From the NCBI GenBank assembly GCA_016929095.1, contig JAFGJM010000044.1:62001-126000 (forward strand): DNA of 64,000 nucleotides, written 5' to 3'. Position 1 is the first letter of the stretch. Each line of letters opens with the position of its first letter. The DNA is from Anaerolineales bacterium (GTDB lineage: Bacteria; Chloroflexota; Anaerolineae; Anaerolineales; UBA4823). The notes under the pieces are model-generated. The model was not told where the DNA came from, ran no database searches, and saw only the letters and a list, made by a program, of their open reading frames with translations. Both the position numbers and the translations under genes were made by a program. Below, piece after piece: positions 33,000 through 42,438 of the stretch.

Positions 33000-33952
33000 G
33001 CGCCGGTGTCCGCAAAAAATTCCGTATTACACGCATCCCCCTTTATTTAGCGCTCATCCTGGCGGCGATTTTTTACTTGTTACCGATTTACGTCCTGTTG
33101 GTCACCAGTTTGAAAAGCTATGCCGATGTCAATTTAGCTACCATGTGGTCGATACCGGAAGGCATCCACCTGGATAGTTTTATTCAAGCCTGGAATGGCG
33201 ACCCATCCAAAGGTACTCTCGGACTGAACCGCAATTTCATGAACAGCATCAAATTAGCCATTCCCGCCACCATTTTTTCAGCCATGCTGGGTTCCCTAAA
33301 TGGCTATGTGCTCTCAAAATGGAAATTCAAAGGCGCCAATATCATCTTCCCGGCGATCTTATTCGGAATGTTCATTCCATATCAGAGCATTCTGATCCCT
33401 CTGGTGCAAACCATGCAAGGCTGGGGACAGGCGACACGCCCATTCCTGAACAATGTATCTACCTGGAACATGCCGGTTTATTTCGAGTGGGTAAAAACCC
33501 TGGTGCTTACCTATACGCCCGCCTATGGTACGATTGGCGGTTTGGTGCTCATTCATGTGATATACGGTATTCCTATCACCACCCTGATCTTCCGAAATTA
33601 CTACACGGAAATACCGGATGAATTAGTTGAAGCCAGCAAGATAGATGGCGCCGGCTTTGGAGGCATTTATCGCTATATTCTATTCCCCATTTCGATGCCG
33701 GCATTTGTGGTGGTCATCATTTGGCAATTTCAATCTATATGGAATGAATTCCTTTTCGCCACGGTTATCACCAATAAGGCAGAAGTGCAGCCCATCACAG
33801 TGGCTTTGAACAACCTGGCAGGCAGCTTCATTGTCGAATGGAATGTTCAAATGGCAGGCGCCCTCATGGCAGCCTTACCCACCCTGCTCATTTTCATCCT
33901 GCTGGGGCGTTATTTCATGCGCGGCTTATTGGCTGGCTCTTTGAAAGGATAA
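32996..33952 (+). CDS. ABC sugar importer permease, MalG/UgpE type
   Basis: The 318-residue protein has six membrane spans, starting after a basic N-terminus (MSAGVRKKFRITRIPLYL). The EAA loop reads EIPDELVEASKIDGAGFGG. A periplasmic loop of about 30 residues near residue 155 (WGQATRPFLNNVSTWNMPVY) is longer than in MalG. Its ATG overlaps the stop of the first permease (ATGA), indicating translational coupling and an equimolar heterodimer. GGAGG of the ribosome site lies inside the previous gene. The operon ends here at a terminator. Confidence 0.9.
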   Translation: MSAGVRKKFRITRIPLYLALILAAIFYLLPIYVLLVTSLKSYADVNLATMWSIPEGIHLDSFIQAWNGDPSKGTLGLNRNFMNSIKLAIPATIFSAMLGSLNGYVLSKWKFKGANIIFPAILFGMFIPYQSILIPLVQTMQGWGQATRPFLNNVSTWNMPVYFEWVKTLVLTYTPAYGTIGGLVLIHVIYGIPITTLIFRNYYTEIPDELVEASKIDGAGFGGIYRYILFPISMPAFVVVIIWQFQSIWNEFLFATVITNKAEVQPITVALNNLAGSFIVEWNVQMAGALMAALPTLLIFILLGRYFMRGLLAGSLKG

Positions 33953-34009
33953 AGGTATTCTTGTTTCAGTGAAAAGTAATTACTCTTAAAACAATAAATA
34001 CCTTTTTTC
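33952..34009 (+). terminator. Terminator of the sugar ABC operon
   Basis: AAGGTATT (33952-33959) pairs with AATACCTT (33997-34004), followed by TTTTTCT. An AGTAATTACT palindrome lies in the loop region. The stem begins at the stop codon of the second permease. Confidence 0.65.
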
Positions 34010-34070
34010 TGTGATCTAGCCGGAAAGGATGATCCTGACTACAGTTTTTTTCTTGTCGCTATTGATAAAA

Positions 34071-34096
34071 AAGCCTCCAATGGGAGGCTTTTTTTA
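34071..34096. terminator. Bidirectional Rho-independent terminator
   Basis: AGCCTCC and GGAGGCT form a short perfect stem with A6 on the left and T7 on the right. It backs up the importer terminator and ends the minus-strand SWIM-domain gene. Confidence 0.85.
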
Positions 34097-34118
34097 TTGT
34101 CAATGCGTCATTTATTGA

Positions 34119-34364
34119 TCAACCCCCCGCCACAACTTCCGGAAGCATCCCTTCTAATATCATTTCTAAGGCCATCGTATGGCTGCAACGTCCCCGGCTC
34201 TGAAAGAAGGTGCAATCACATTGCCACTCCCCGCCTTCGAAATGTACTGTATGGGGATTATTTTCACCCGTAAAAGTAACCGTGAGCGATTCAAACCGAA
34301 TGCGATCCCGTTGATTGGCGTACCGCTTGGCTTTCTCGATTTTTCCGATCATGCCACTATCCAT
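34119..34364 (-). CDS. Small SWIM zinc-finger protein
   Basis: The 81-residue protein carries the SWIM signature CxCx(n)CxH as CDCTFFQSRGRCSHTMALE in its C-terminal half, preceded by a short beta-rich segment (VTFTGENNPHTVHFEGGEW). SWIM fingers occur in recombination accessory proteins, chromatin remodelers and transposases, and bind zinc for protein or DNA contacts. Here it is almost a bare domain, so function is unknown. AAAGGAGA lies at the right distance from the ATG at 34364. It is a single-gene unit between two strong hairpins. Confidence 0.8.
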   Translation of the reverse strand: MDSGMIGKIEKAKRYANQRDRIRFESLTVTFTGENNPHTVHFEGGEWQCDCTFFQSRGRCSHTMALEMILEGMLPEVVAGG

Positions 34365-34397
34365 ACAATAAATCTCCTTTCAAATGAGACTGGTGCA

Positions 34398-34429
34398 AAA
34401 AAGCACGCGCTATTTTGCGCGTGCTTTTT
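34398..34429. terminator. Bidirectional Rho-independent terminator
   Basis: AAAAAGCACGCGC pairs perfectly with GCGCGTGCTTTTT around a six-base loop. It ends the minus-strand holin-like gene at 34555-34926. Confidence 0.88.
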
Positions 34430-34554
34430 CATCGTTTATTTTTATAGAAACCATCTCCAGCATTTTATCCATCCGCTTCCAGTATAAGCCGAGTCGGATA
34501 TAAAGTCAATTACCCGATGCCATTATTAACCGAGAATTAATCTTAGGTTACGCT

Positions 34555-34926
34555 TTAGTGCTTCAATTCATCTTTGAAAATCAGACTTAATATTACGGAT
34601 ACGATACTCACCACTACTGACCCCAAGAAGGCTGGCCAGAATCCCGCCACAGTAAATCCCACGCCAAAAGCAGAGCCAATGTATCCTGCCAGGTAAAACA
34701 AAGCCGTGTTGACGACTAATGTGAACACCCCCAAAGTTAACAGGATCAAAGGACAGGTGAGTAACTTAAGGATAGGTCCAAGAAAGGCGTTCACCACACC
34801 GAATACAAGGGCTAACCAGATATACGAAACCCAACTACCGCTTTGAGGGTTAATCCCAGGCACGATCATGACGGCTGCGTACAACGCAACGGCATTGATC
34901 AACCATCGAACTATAAATTTAGTCAT
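34555..34926 (-). CDS. Phage holin family 4 / YvlD-like membrane protein
   Basis: The 123-residue protein has four membrane spans. Typical motifs are LINAVALYAAVMIVPGI at the N-terminus and FGVVNAFLGPILKLLTCPLI, LTLGVFTLVVNTALFYLAG in the middle, the signature of the mycobacterial four-TMS phage holin family (PF04020). Despite the name, chromosomal members are mostly of unknown role and linked to envelope stress in some Firmicutes. GGAAGGAG upstream of the ATG supports the start. No phage genes are nearby, so it is a housekeeping member. Confidence 0.85.
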   Translation of the reverse strand: MTKFIVRWLINAVALYAAVMIVPGINPQSGSWVSYIWLALVFGVVNAFLGPILKLLTCPLILLTLGVFTLVVNTALFYLAGYIGSAFGVGFTVAGFWPAFLGSVVVSIVSVILSLIFKDELKH

Positions 34927-35283
34927 TCGCTTTCTCCTTCCAGAAAAAAGTGCTGTCCTTGAGAATAATTCTATACCAATTTCATGATTTCTATATAGAT
35001 TACGTGGAATTCTTATTTTGGTCGCGCTGCGCCGGGAGATGTGCCCCTTGCCTGTAGAATCAAAATCATAAATAAATCCTGATATCGGAATATTTATTGC
35101 CCTTTTATTTAATAAAGGAAGCCGTTAAAATAACAAGGGGTTGTAGAATCAACTTCGGCAAAGTGACTTCATCACAAAATAAGTGACTCAATGAATATTC
35201 CATGGATATGGTGCCGCCAAATTGGCAGTGGAGGTTTATCCTTTGGGTTTGGCAACCAATCAGATTTTTAGGGAGGAAGAACC
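34927..35283. other. Intergenic region
   Basis: Divergent control region between the holin-like gene and the gene at 35284. It contains AT-rich stretches and a ribosome site GGGAGG before 35284. I see no convincing promoter pair, RNA or repeat. Confidence 0.4.
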
Positions 35284-35811
35284 ATGCCAGGATTTAAAAT
35301 CGCTGTGGGACTTGTCCTGCTTTTCGCGGGCTGCCAGATTCCCTGGTTCTTTTCCGGAGTAGCTGGCTTGCTGGTGGGCGATTTCATTGGCCTGTACATC
35401 CAAAACATTGAAGATACCTGGGAATTATTTATTAACGATCTAAAATACGGATTGCTGGGCGCATTGTTGTCATTTTTACATCGGAGGACCATTTCAATCC
35501 TTGCCGGAGGCTTACATGGTGCCTTCTTGATAAGGAACCTGCCATTATTCCTCGATTTGAATATGGAGTGGTTCTCCTGGCAATATTACGTGATCGCCAT
35601 CGCTATCGGCATCCTGTTGGTATATTTTTTAAACACCTTTGCCATCCTCGTTATTTCATCCTTTTCCGGGGCAGTACTCGTATCACAAAATAGTGAGTTT
35701 GGCTCGGTTTCGCCTTTATTCTCACTGATCATCCTGGTTTTTCTCGGCGTTGCAACACAATTTATCCTGTTAAGGCACTATAACCCTTCTCAAGATGAAC
35801 CAGCCACGTGA
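35284..35811 (+). CDS. Multispanning membrane protein, possibly DUF4203/TMEM198-like
   Basis: The 175-residue protein has about six hydrophobic segments with small-residue-rich turns (FSGVAGLLVGDFIGLYIQN; AGGLHGAFLIRNL) and a short polar C-terminus (HYNPSQDEPAT). The alternation of Gly-rich spans resembles DUF4203-type proteins, but the match is weak. GGGAGGAAGAACC directly precedes the ATG. It stands alone, convergent with the phosphotransferase gene, with a shared terminator after it. Function unknown. Confidence 0.6.
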   Translation: MPGFKIAVGLVLLFAGCQIPWFFSGVAGLLVGDFIGLYIQNIEDTWELFINDLKYGLLGALLSFLHRRTISILAGGLHGAFLIRNLPLFLDLNMEWFSWQYYVIAIAIGILLVYFLNTFAILVISSFSGAVLVSQNSEFGSVSPLFSLIILVFLGVATQFILLRHYNPSQDEPAT

Positions 35812-35884
35812 ATCTTGACCGGGTATTTAACAGAACCCCAAAATTCCACACTTTTTTCCGGTATTCGGTATAACGAAAAAACCA

Positions 35885-35922
35885 AACCGGCGGTCGACTT
35901 GCTCCGCCGGTTCATCCTTTTT
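35885..35922. terminator. Terminator between convergent genes
   Basis: AACCGGCGG (35885-35893) pairs with CCGCCGGTT (35904-35912), followed by CATCCTTTTT. A second, AT-rich inverted repeat (GATNATCATC facing GATGAT) lies at 35981-36005. Confidence 0.75.
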
Positions 35923-36014
35923 CGTAATATTTACTGAAAACCTTATGTCATGCAATCTCACCCCGCTAAAGACGTTCAGAATGATAATCATCAATCGATG
36001 ATCATTTTTATATT

Positions 36015-36944
36015 TTATGATTTCGCCGCCGCATCTTTCAGCCATTGCTCGTAACGAAAATCGGTTACATCTTCACGGAATCGGCCAAACCACAAGTCGG
36101 CATAGCCCTGGAAATCTTCATCCAGCGTAGAGATACCGGTTTGTGTGGTGCCCCACATGGCTTCGTGGATTTCCGACGCGCACCACATTAATTTGCAGCG
36201 AGCAAAATTCTTCGGGGTGACCTCGCTAAAATATTCCTGCAGCAGACACCGCACTTGGTCGTCATTGAAACGATGGTGATGGCAGAAATTGCTCAGATCA
36301 AAAAAGATATCGCCCATTCCGGCATATTCCCAATCCAGGATTTTTAATTCGCCTTTTTCTCCAGCCACCTCTTCATCCATGAAATTTAAATTGAGCAAAT
36401 CATCATGACATGGCGTGGGAATATAAGGATCCTTTTTGAGGTTCGATTCAATCTCAACCATTTTCTCCTTGATCCAATCGAAGTCAAAAGGGAATTTGCA
36501 TTGATTATCTTCAGAAATCCCGGTCAACATTTCCACCCTGCGGAATACATTAAACTCGCCCTTTAAAGGAGATGCGTTACGATGGAAAACACGAAGTTTG
36601 CGCGCCACGCGGCGGATATTATATTCTTTATTCATTTCTTCCGGCGAAATATGTTTGCCGTTGATAAACCGGGTTACCAGGTATCCCTCGGGTTCGATGA
36701 AATATAATACTTCAGGCGCCACCCCCAACCTTCCGGCTTCCAGGTTGGCCACATGCTCGATATCGCGTTTGATGCCTAATAAGCCAGTCTTCTCTCCGGT
36801 GATGCGCAGCATATAGGATTTACCATCCGCATCGATACGATAATTACGGTTGGTAATACCCCCCGTCAATAAACTCGTTTTTAGATTCGGAACATCTTTA
36901 AGAAAAGGGACACGCGCAATCGCTTGTTCAAGGGTGAGGGCCAT
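36015..36944 (-). CDS. Choline/ethanolamine-kinase-like phosphotransferase
   Basis: The 309-residue protein has the protein-kinase-like APH/choline kinase fold. Seen are the nucleotide loop LLTGGITNRNYRI near residue 27, the ATP-positioning lysine region SYMLRITG, the catalytic loop PCHDDLLNLNF near 180 and the metal-binding LDWEYAG. Members phosphorylate choline, ethanolamine, thiamine or aminoglycosides, and LicA-type choline kinases fit best. The ATG at 36944 is used because GGAGG is seven bases upstream; a TTG directly before it is less likely. A related protein is encoded at 52748-53656 in the amine island. It lies downstream of the aminotransferase gene, separated by an inverted-repeat element. 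Confidence 0.8.
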   Translation of the reverse strand: MALTLEQAIARVPFLKDVPNLKTSLLTGGITNRNYRIDADGKSYMLRITGEKTGLLGIKRDIEHVANLEAGRLGVAPEVLYFIEPEGYLVTRFINGKHISPEEMNKEYNIRRVARKLRVFHRNASPLKGEFNVFRRVEMLTGISEDNQCKFPFDFDWIKEKMVEIESNLKKDPYIPTPCHDDLLNLNFMDEEVAGEKGELKILDWEYAGMGDIFFDLSNFCHHHRFNDDQVRCLLQEYFSEVTPKNFARCKLMWCASEIHEAMWGTTQTGISTLDEDFQGYADLWFGRFREDVTDFRYEQWLKDAAAKS

Positions 36945-36972
36945 CAAAATCCTCCGTTACCATATAGTGAAA

Positions 36973-37104
36973 AGGGGCTGTCCTTTAAGAAGCGTGTCAC
37001 TCTGAGTGAAGCGAAGGGCCTTTTCAGTGCTATTGGAAGATGGTTCGTTTAGCTTGGTGAAACACACTTCATAATTACAAAATAATCTTTTGGGGACAGC
37101 CCCT
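36973..37104. repeat. 132-bp element with AGGGGCTGTCC terminal inverted repeats
   Basis: AGGGGCTGTCC at 36973-36983 faces its complement at the right end (GGACAGCCCCT ends at 37104). Inside is TGTCACTCTGAGTGAAGCGA, a kind of sequence widely dispersed in bacterial genomes. The size and ends fit a MITE-like repeat between the aminotransferase and kinase genes. No coding capacity. Confidence 0.55.
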
Positions 37105-37115
37105 AATAATCAAAC

Positions 37116-38216
37116 TTAACTGGCGAAGAAGTCACGCACGGCTTGAACTGCCATCTTATTTTCTTCAGCAGTACCGATTGTAATACGGAACCAACCTTCT
37201 CGGTCGTACATTTTCTTTTGCGCCCGCAGGATCAAGCCGCGTTTCAGGGCAAACTCGAGCATATCTTTGCCTTTCTTGCCGGCGTCGGTACCATCAAAGA
37301 GAATATAGTTACCGTAAGAATGGAATATATCCAATCCTTTGATATCTTTCAACGAGTCTTCGATGAAAGCAACTTGCTGATTATTGAAATCAGCCCGTTC
37401 TTGAAGCCCTTCGGTGTCTTCAAAGCCTGCCAGAGCGCCCCACATAGTGATCGTGCCTACATTCCAGGGTAATAACGCCGCTGAAAATTGAGCAATTACA
37501 TCTTTATCTCCCAGGGCGTAGCCAAAGCGCAAACCCGCCAGACCATAGCATTTGGACATAGTGCGGGTGATGATCACATTCTTATAATCCTTGATCAAAC
37601 CGGTAAATGCTCTTCCTAAACCGTCAAATTCAATATACGCTTCGTCGGAGATCAAAGGTACACCCGTCTTGGCAACCTTGATGAAATCCTCTTTGCTAAT
37701 GTAATTGCCGGTTGGGTTATTGGGGTTGGCAATAACAATGACTTTTGTTTTGGGGGTAATGGCTTTTATTATGGCATCTACATCAAAGAGCAATTGTTTA
37801 TCTTTATACGCCATCGGAACCGAAACCAGCTTGCCGCCCAAAATGTCACAGCGCAACTTGTAAATGCCAAAGCAGGGTGTATGTTGAATGACTTCATCGC
37901 CCGGCTGCAATAAGCAGCGGAAGATATTATCGAATACTTCGCTGGAGCCGTTGCCAAGCATCACATTCTCGATGCCGGGCAGACCGTTGATATCAGCAAT
38001 TTTTTTCCGCACCACAAAGCCCTGATCGGGATAACGATTGGCGATTTTGGCATATTTTTCAATTGCTTCAAGCACCTTTTTTGAAGGAGGATTGGGGTTT
38101 TCATTGGACATCATTCGGCGTAAGTCCGGCTTTTCCCATGCCAAATCGATATGCGCCGAAACGTACATTGGAATACCTTTTACCCAAGGGACATAATACT
38201 CTTCCATGGATTTCAT
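37116..38216 (-). CDS. Class I/II PLP aminotransferase (HisC-like)
   Basis: This 366-residue fold-type I enzyme has the pocket GNGSSEVFDNI near 93, ANPNNPTGNYI near 164, SDEAYIEF near 190 and the PLP lysine in TMSKCYGLAGLRFGYA near 222. Length and motifs fit histidinol-phosphate aminotransferases and related enzymes such as threonine-phosphate decarboxylase. No other his or cobalamin genes are near, so the name only indicates the fold. AGGAGATT precedes the ATG. It is downstream of the transketolase gene on the same strand but separated by a hairpin, and may belong to the sugar-phosphate cluster. Confidence 0.85.
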   Translation of the reverse strand: MKSMEEYYVPWVKGIPMYVSAHIDLAWEKPDLRRMMSNENPNPPSKKVLEAIEKYAKIANRYPDQGFVVRKKIADINGLPGIENVMLGNGSSEVFDNIFRCLLQPGDEVIQHTPCFGIYKLRCDILGGKLVSVPMAYKDKQLLFDVDAIIKAITPKTKVIVIANPNNPTGNYISKEDFIKVAKTGVPLISDEAYIEFDGLGRAFTGLIKDYKNVIITRTMSKCYGLAGLRFGYALGDKDVIAQFSAALLPWNVGTITMWGALAGFEDTEGLQERADFNNQQVAFIEDSLKDIKGLDIFHSYGNYILFDGTDAGKKGKDMLEFALKRGLILRAQKKMYDREGWFRITIGTAEENKMAVQAVRDFFAS

Positions 38217-38277
38217 TTTTTAATCTCCTATGAATATTTTTATATTAATAAATATGTATTCTTTTGAGTTGGTTATG

Positions 38278-38327
38278 GAGACCTGGCAGTTGAGCAGGAT
38301 GGAACGACGATGCAGCTGCCAGATCTC
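38278..38327 (-). terminator. Inverted repeat after the transketolase gene
   Basis: GAGACCTGGCAG (38278-38289) pairs with CTGCCAGATCTC (38316-38327), one mismatch. No T-run, so probably an mRNA-end or spacer hairpin. Confidence 0.5.
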
Positions 38328-38336
38328 TCACAACAC

Positions 38337-40322
38337 CTAAATCAATGATTTAACCGCTTTTACGATATTTTCTGCGGTAAATCCCAATTTTTCATACAGG
38401 GTTTTATAAGGAGCAGAAGCGCCAAAGCGATCCATACCGATGATGACGCCCTTACCGTTCATGTAGCGTCCCCAAGAGAGGGTAACGCCCGCTTCGATGG
38501 ATACACGCGGTAAATCTTTTGGCAATACAGCATTCTTATAAGACTCTGCTTGCTTTTCGAAAAGTTCAGCACAGGGCATAGAAACCACTCGCACCGCAAT
38601 TCCTTCATTGGCAAGCTGCTTTTGGGCATCCAGCGCAATACTGATTTCCGAGCCGGTAGCAATGATCACCGCATCCGGTTTGGGTTTACCCGCTTCAGTC
38701 AAAACGTAAGCGCCTTTCTTTAAGCTGTCATCCCCCGGGGTTACCATGGGCACGTTTTGCCGGGTGAGCAATAGTGCTGTGGGGCCGTCTTTCCGCTCCA
38801 ACGCGGTTTTCCAGGCAGAAATGGTTTCATTGCCATCTGCCGGGCGGAAAACCATCAAGTTGGGAATGCAGCGTAAAGCAGAAGCGTGTTCTACCGGTTG
38901 GTGTGTGGGGCCGTCTTCGCCTAAGCCAATACTATCGTGCGTAAACACATATATCACCGGTAATTTCATCATAGCAGCCAGGCGGATGGCTGGGCGCATA
39001 TAGTCGGAGAAGACCAGGAAGGTGCCTCCATACGGGCGCATTCCATGCAGCGCCAGACCGTTCATAATGCCGCCCATGCCGTGTTCGCGAATCCCGAAGT
39101 AGATATACGGTCCGGAATAGTCGCCTTTACTGACCGCCTTACTGTCAGTTGGCTGGGTGTTATTGCTGGGGGTTAAATCTGCCGAACCACCCACCAGGGA
39201 GGGCAGACGAGGTGAAATCGCGTTCAGTACTTTTCCGGATGCCACACGCGTCGCCGGGGGTTTATCCTCGGAGAAGGAAGGCATTTCGCTATCCCATCCG
39301 GCAGGCAGCTCGCCTGATACGATTTGTTCATATTGAGCAGCCAATTCGGGGAATACTCTCCGGTAATCTTCCAACATGGATTCCCATAGACCCTGCGCTT
39401 TTTGTCCTTTTTCGACCACGGCTTCAAAATATGACCGCACCTCATCCGGCACTAAAAAGCGTGGTTCCACCGGCCAACCATACGCTTCTTTGGTTTTCGC
39501 TAAGCCTTCATCTCCCAATGGAGAACCATGCACTTTAGATTTATCCTGTAGGGGACTCTTGTACCCGATATGTGTTTTGCAGGCGATGAGTGATGGTTTG
39601 CCGGTTTCCACCTGTGCATTACGAATGGCTGCCTCCACGGCTGCCATATCATGCCCATTTACGCTTTGTACATGCCAATGATAGGCTTCAAACCGCTGAG
39701 GAACATCATCGCTGTAACTCAGGCTGGTAGGGCCATCAATGGATATGCCGTTATCATCGTATAGAACGATCAACTTGCCTAAGCCCCAGTGACCTGCTAA
39801 AGAAGCCGCTTCGTGTGAAACACCTTCCATCAGGTCGCCATCTGAAGCGATGACATAAGTATAGTGATCAACCACAGAGAAGCTGGTTTGATTAAAGCGG
39901 GCTGCCAGCATACGCTCTGCCAAAGCGATACCCACCGCGGTACAAAATCCCTGGCCTAAAGGACCCGTGGTGGTTTCAATGCCGCGTTCCGGATCATATT
40001 CCGGATGCCCCGGGGTTATGCTATCCCACTGACGAAAGTTCTTGAGGTCTTCCAGCGTGAAGGGATAACCGCACAAGTGTAATAATCCGTACAACAGCAT
40101 AGAACCATGCCCAGCGGATAAAACGAATCGATCACGGTTAAACCATTGGGGATCCTTGGGGTTATGTTTGAGGAATCGAGTCCAGAGAACAATCGCCATA
40201 TCGGCTGCACCCAGGGGTAAACCCGGATGCCCTGAATTGGCTTGTTGCACACCATCGGCCGCTAACATACGCAATGTGGTGGCTGCCAATTGATCAATAT
40301 CAGAAAATTTAGACTGCATCAT
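38337..40322 (-). CDS. tkt: Transketolase
   Basis: The full-length 661-residue enzyme has thiamine-diphosphate-binding [20 protein letters not shown] near 155 with the metal ligands Asp and later DDNGISIDG. The catalytic His region [15 protein letters not shown] lies near 67, and the pyrimidine domain carries [19 protein letters not shown] near 410. A C-terminal regulatory domain is present. It moves two-carbon units between ketose and aldose phosphates in the non-oxidative pentose phosphate pathway. It lies 73 bases downstream of the transaldolase gene, on the same strand, so the two are likely cotranscribed under the GntR regulator. The start may be either of two adjacent ATGs. Confidence 0.95.
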   Translation of the reverse strand: MMQSKFSDIDQLAATTLRMLAADGVQQANSGHPGLPLGAADMAIVLWTRFLKHNPKDPQWFNRDRFVLSAGHGSMLLYGLLHLCGYPFTLEDLKNFRQWDSITPGHPEYDPERGIETTTGPLGQGFCTAVGIALAERMLAARFNQTSFSVVDHYTYVIASDGDLMEGVSHEAASLAGHWGLGKLIVLYDDNGISIDGPTSLSYSDDVPQRFEAYHWHVQSVNGHDMAAVEAAIRNAQVETGKPSLIACKTHIGYKSPLQDKSKVHGSPLGDEGLAKTKEAYGWPVEPRFLVPDEVRSYFEAVVEKGQKAQGLWESMLEDYRRVFPELAAQYEQIVSGELPAGWDSEMPSFSEDKPPATRVASGKVLNAISPRLPSLVGGSADLTPSNNTQPTDSKAVSKGDYSGPYIYFGIREHGMGGIMNGLALHGMRPYGGTFLVFSDYMRPAIRLAAMMKLPVIYVFTHDSIGLGEDGPTHQPVEHASALRCIPNLMVFRPADGNETISAWKTALERKDGPTALLLTRQNVPMVTPGDDSLKKGAYVLTEAGKPKPDAVIIATGSEISIALDAQKQLANEGIAVRVVSMPCAELFEKQAESYKNAVLPKDLPRVSIEAGVTLSWGRYMNGKGVIIGMDRFGASAPYKTLYEKLGFTAENIVKAVKSLI

Positions 40323-40342
40323 AATATCCCATACTTTCAGGG

Positions 40343-40378
40343 GCGCATCCCCTCACCCTAATCGGTGAGGAAATGCGC
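40343..40378. repeat. Nested hairpin between transaldolase and transketolase genes
   Basis: GCGCAT (40343-40348) and ATGCGC (40373-40378) enclose CCTCACC (40351-40357) and GGTGAGG (40364-40370). It is a likely mRNA-processing or stabilising structure. Confidence 0.5.
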
Positions 40379-40395
40379 ATAAAAAAACATGCAGA

Positions 40396-41589
40396 TTAGC
40401 CTTTAACAACCGCCATACGCTGCCCAACATATTCTTCAAGACCGGCAGATGCCTTAGAGAAAGCCTCTGCTGTGGCAATGGTAGCCGGGTGTGCATTGAA
40501 TTGATCCACTTCCATGCCATTCTCATCACAGGATTGAATGCAATAAGGGATCTTGCTCATCTTGTACAAAACATCATCCGGAATATCGTCGTATTCGATC
40601 TCGCGTTCGAATTCCAGGTCGGGACTCAGGTTGAATAATGGCTCGAGAACATAAGGCGGCATGGTATAAACAATATCGCCAGATATTTTCTCGACATCCC
40701 AGAAGCGGAATTTCCCTGCCGAGCGCGGGCCATCACGCATGGAACAAGCCAGCATTTTGCTGGGTAAACCGTTGTCTTTTAACAGTTTATAAGCTTTACG
40801 GAAGGTGTAAATACCAATCCAGTGATGGTCAGCCCATGAGAGTTTAATATCACGCCTGGCAGCCTGCTCGTCCAATACAGGATTTTCAGTCAAACGACCG
40901 ATCATCATGGTAATGACTGCCCGCCACTTGCTCATATCCACCTTGTTAGCAAGACCGATCTTCAAACCCTCGGCTGCTGCATTGGCTACTGCCCAAATCT
41001 GCGGCAGGGTGAAGCAGGTGGTAACATTGGTAGGAATTGCCATTGAGGTCAAGGCTTTAACCACTTCCACGCCTTGAGTGCTGGCTGGGACTTTGATCAT
41101 TAGATTGGGCGCAATGGCGCGGATTTCCTGCGCCGTTTCAATCATTTTTTCCGTTTCGGTCAACAAGCGAGGATCTAACTGCCCTGAAATATAGCCAAAC
41201 CGACCTTCAGATGCTTCCCAAATCGGCATCAGCATCTGCGCGCCGCGGCGGATGACTTCTTTGTAAGTCAGCCAGAAATACTCCTGCTGGGTCAAACCAG
41301 CATTGGTCTTTATCAGGTTATCAATCCAGCCATTCCAAAACTCGGGGTCGGACTTGACCGCGGTTAATGAAAGCGGCGGATTGGTTGTGCAGCCGCGGAT
41401 GATACTTTTGGCCGGGTCATCGGCAACGTAAATACGGTTAAGCTGTTCTTCCAAAACATTTTTCTTAGCTGCCGGGGCAGCTTCGACCATTTTCTTCACC
41501 CATGGTTTAAAAACCAGGGGGGATGAATCCCACCAAATTTCCATATCGGGATCAACTTTTACCAGACGATCGAGAACACTTTCTATCAT
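40396..41589 (-). CDS. tal: Transaldolase family protein
   Basis: This 397-residue protein starts with a long N-terminal segment (MEIWWDSSPLVFKPWVKKM). The beta-barrel has IIRGCTTNPPLSL near 64, the Schiff-base lysine in NLMIKVPASTQGVE near 172, and AIPTNVTTCFTLPQ. It is longer than the usual 220-320 residues because of extra N- and C-terminal segments; such long forms occur in some Chloroflexi and Actinobacteria. The usual reaction transfers a dihydroxyacetone unit between sugar phosphates. AAGGAGG precedes the ATG. It is the first structural gene behind the GntR regulator and upstream of transketolase, making a pentose phosphate unit. Confidence 0.85.
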   Translation of the reverse strand: MIESVLDRLVKVDPDMEIWWDSSPLVFKPWVKKMVEAAPAAKKNVLEEQLNRIYVADDPAKSIIRGCTTNPPLSLTAVKSDPEFWNGWIDNLIKTNAGLTQQEYFWLTYKEVIRRGAQMLMPIWEASEGRFGYISGQLDPRLLTETEKMIETAQEIRAIAPNLMIKVPASTQGVEVVKALTSMAIPTNVTTCFTLPQIWAVANAAAEGLKIGLANKVDMSKWRAVITMMIGRLTENPVLDEQAARRDIKLSWADHHWIGIYTFRKAYKLLKDNGLPSKMLACSMRDGPRSAGKFRFWDVEKISGDIVYTMPPYVLEPLFNLSPDLEFEREIEYDDIPDDVLYKMSKIPYCIQSCDENGMEVDQFNAHPATIATAEAFSKASAGLEEYVGQRMAVVKG

Positions 41590-41676
41590 TGTAATGCCTC
41601 CTTGAATACAAGCAGAGATATTTTTTTTATCAGATGATAAAAGAACAATAAATGTAACTAATCAATAGCTTTTTCG

Positions 41677-42414
41677 CTATCGTTCTAATGTAACCGTCAG
41701 GGAGTACATATCTCCCCGGTTATAGCAAAAGATAAACTCAACCGGCGTGCCATCATCGGCGTACGCGGTGCGTTCTTTGTATAAAATTGGCGCATTGGTT
41801 TCGATATTCAATAATTCGGCAATCTCTTCACCGGCTTCACGCGCTTCAAGCCTTTGAACGGCGCGCTTCAATCGGTATCCATAGGATTCGAGAATGGACC
41901 AAAGATGTTGATTTTCCAGGGTTTTTAAATCTTGCGTAAGTATCGAAGCGAATAATTTATGGGGAATGAACGCATCATGAACCGTTACCGGTACATCATC
42001 ACTGAAGCGCAAGGTTTTTATATGAATCACCGTATCGCCTTCATCAATGCCCAATTCATTCGCAATTTTATGCTTGGCAGGCGTCACTTCCATAGTCAAA
42101 ATTTGGGCGCTTACACTAACACCTTCTTTCTTGGCAATCTCAAAGAAATTGGTCAAGCGACTATGATCGCGCTCGACATGCGGAAAGGCTACAAACGTAC
42201 CCACACCATGCCGACGGTATACCAAACCCTCATCGATCAAATCCATGATGCCCTGCCGCACGGTCATACGCGACACACCATATTTGGCTGCCAGTTCGTC
42301 TTCTGAGGGTAACTTTTCTCCTTGCTTATGCTCACCGCGTTTAATATCTTCACGCAAAGTCTCTCGTATCTTCACGTATAGCGGAATGCCTTCAGCTTTA
42401 GAAAATGCGCTCAC
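41677..42414 (-). CDS. GntR-family regulator, HutC subfamily (UTRA effector domain)
   Basis: The protein has 245 residues. An N-terminal winged helix (IPLYVKIRETLREDIKRGE, then LAAKYGVSRMTVRQGIMDL, wing VYRRHGVGTFVA) is followed by a UTRA ligand-binding domain. HutC-type regulators bind sugar phosphates, amino acids or similar metabolites. The GTG at 42414 is chosen because GGAG lies just upstream and the N-terminus then has the usual length; a TTG at 42429 is possible. A perfect inverted repeat with HutC-like GTATAGAC half-sites overlaps its own promoter, so it is autoregulated and probably controls the transaldolase and transketolase genes. The effector is unknown. Confidence 0.9.
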   Translation of the reverse strand: MSAFSKAEGIPLYVKIRETLREDIKRGEHKQGEKLPSEDELAAKYGVSRMTVRQGIMDLIDEGLVYRRHGVGTFVAFPHVERDHSRLTNFFEIAKKEGVSVSAQILTMEVTPAKHKIANELGIDEGDTVIHIKTLRFSDDVPVTVHDAFIPHKLFASILTQDLKTLENQHLWSILESYGYRLKRAVQRLEAREAGEEIAELLNIETNAPILYKERTAYADDGTPVEFIFCYNRGDMYSLTVTLER

Positions 42415-42438
42415 ACTTGCTCCACTCAAAAAAATTAT

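Noticed and set aside
34555-34926. Prophage remnant because of a holin-family protein
   Set aside because: The YvlD-like holin family is mostly chromosomal and no other phage gene, attachment site or integrase is visible.
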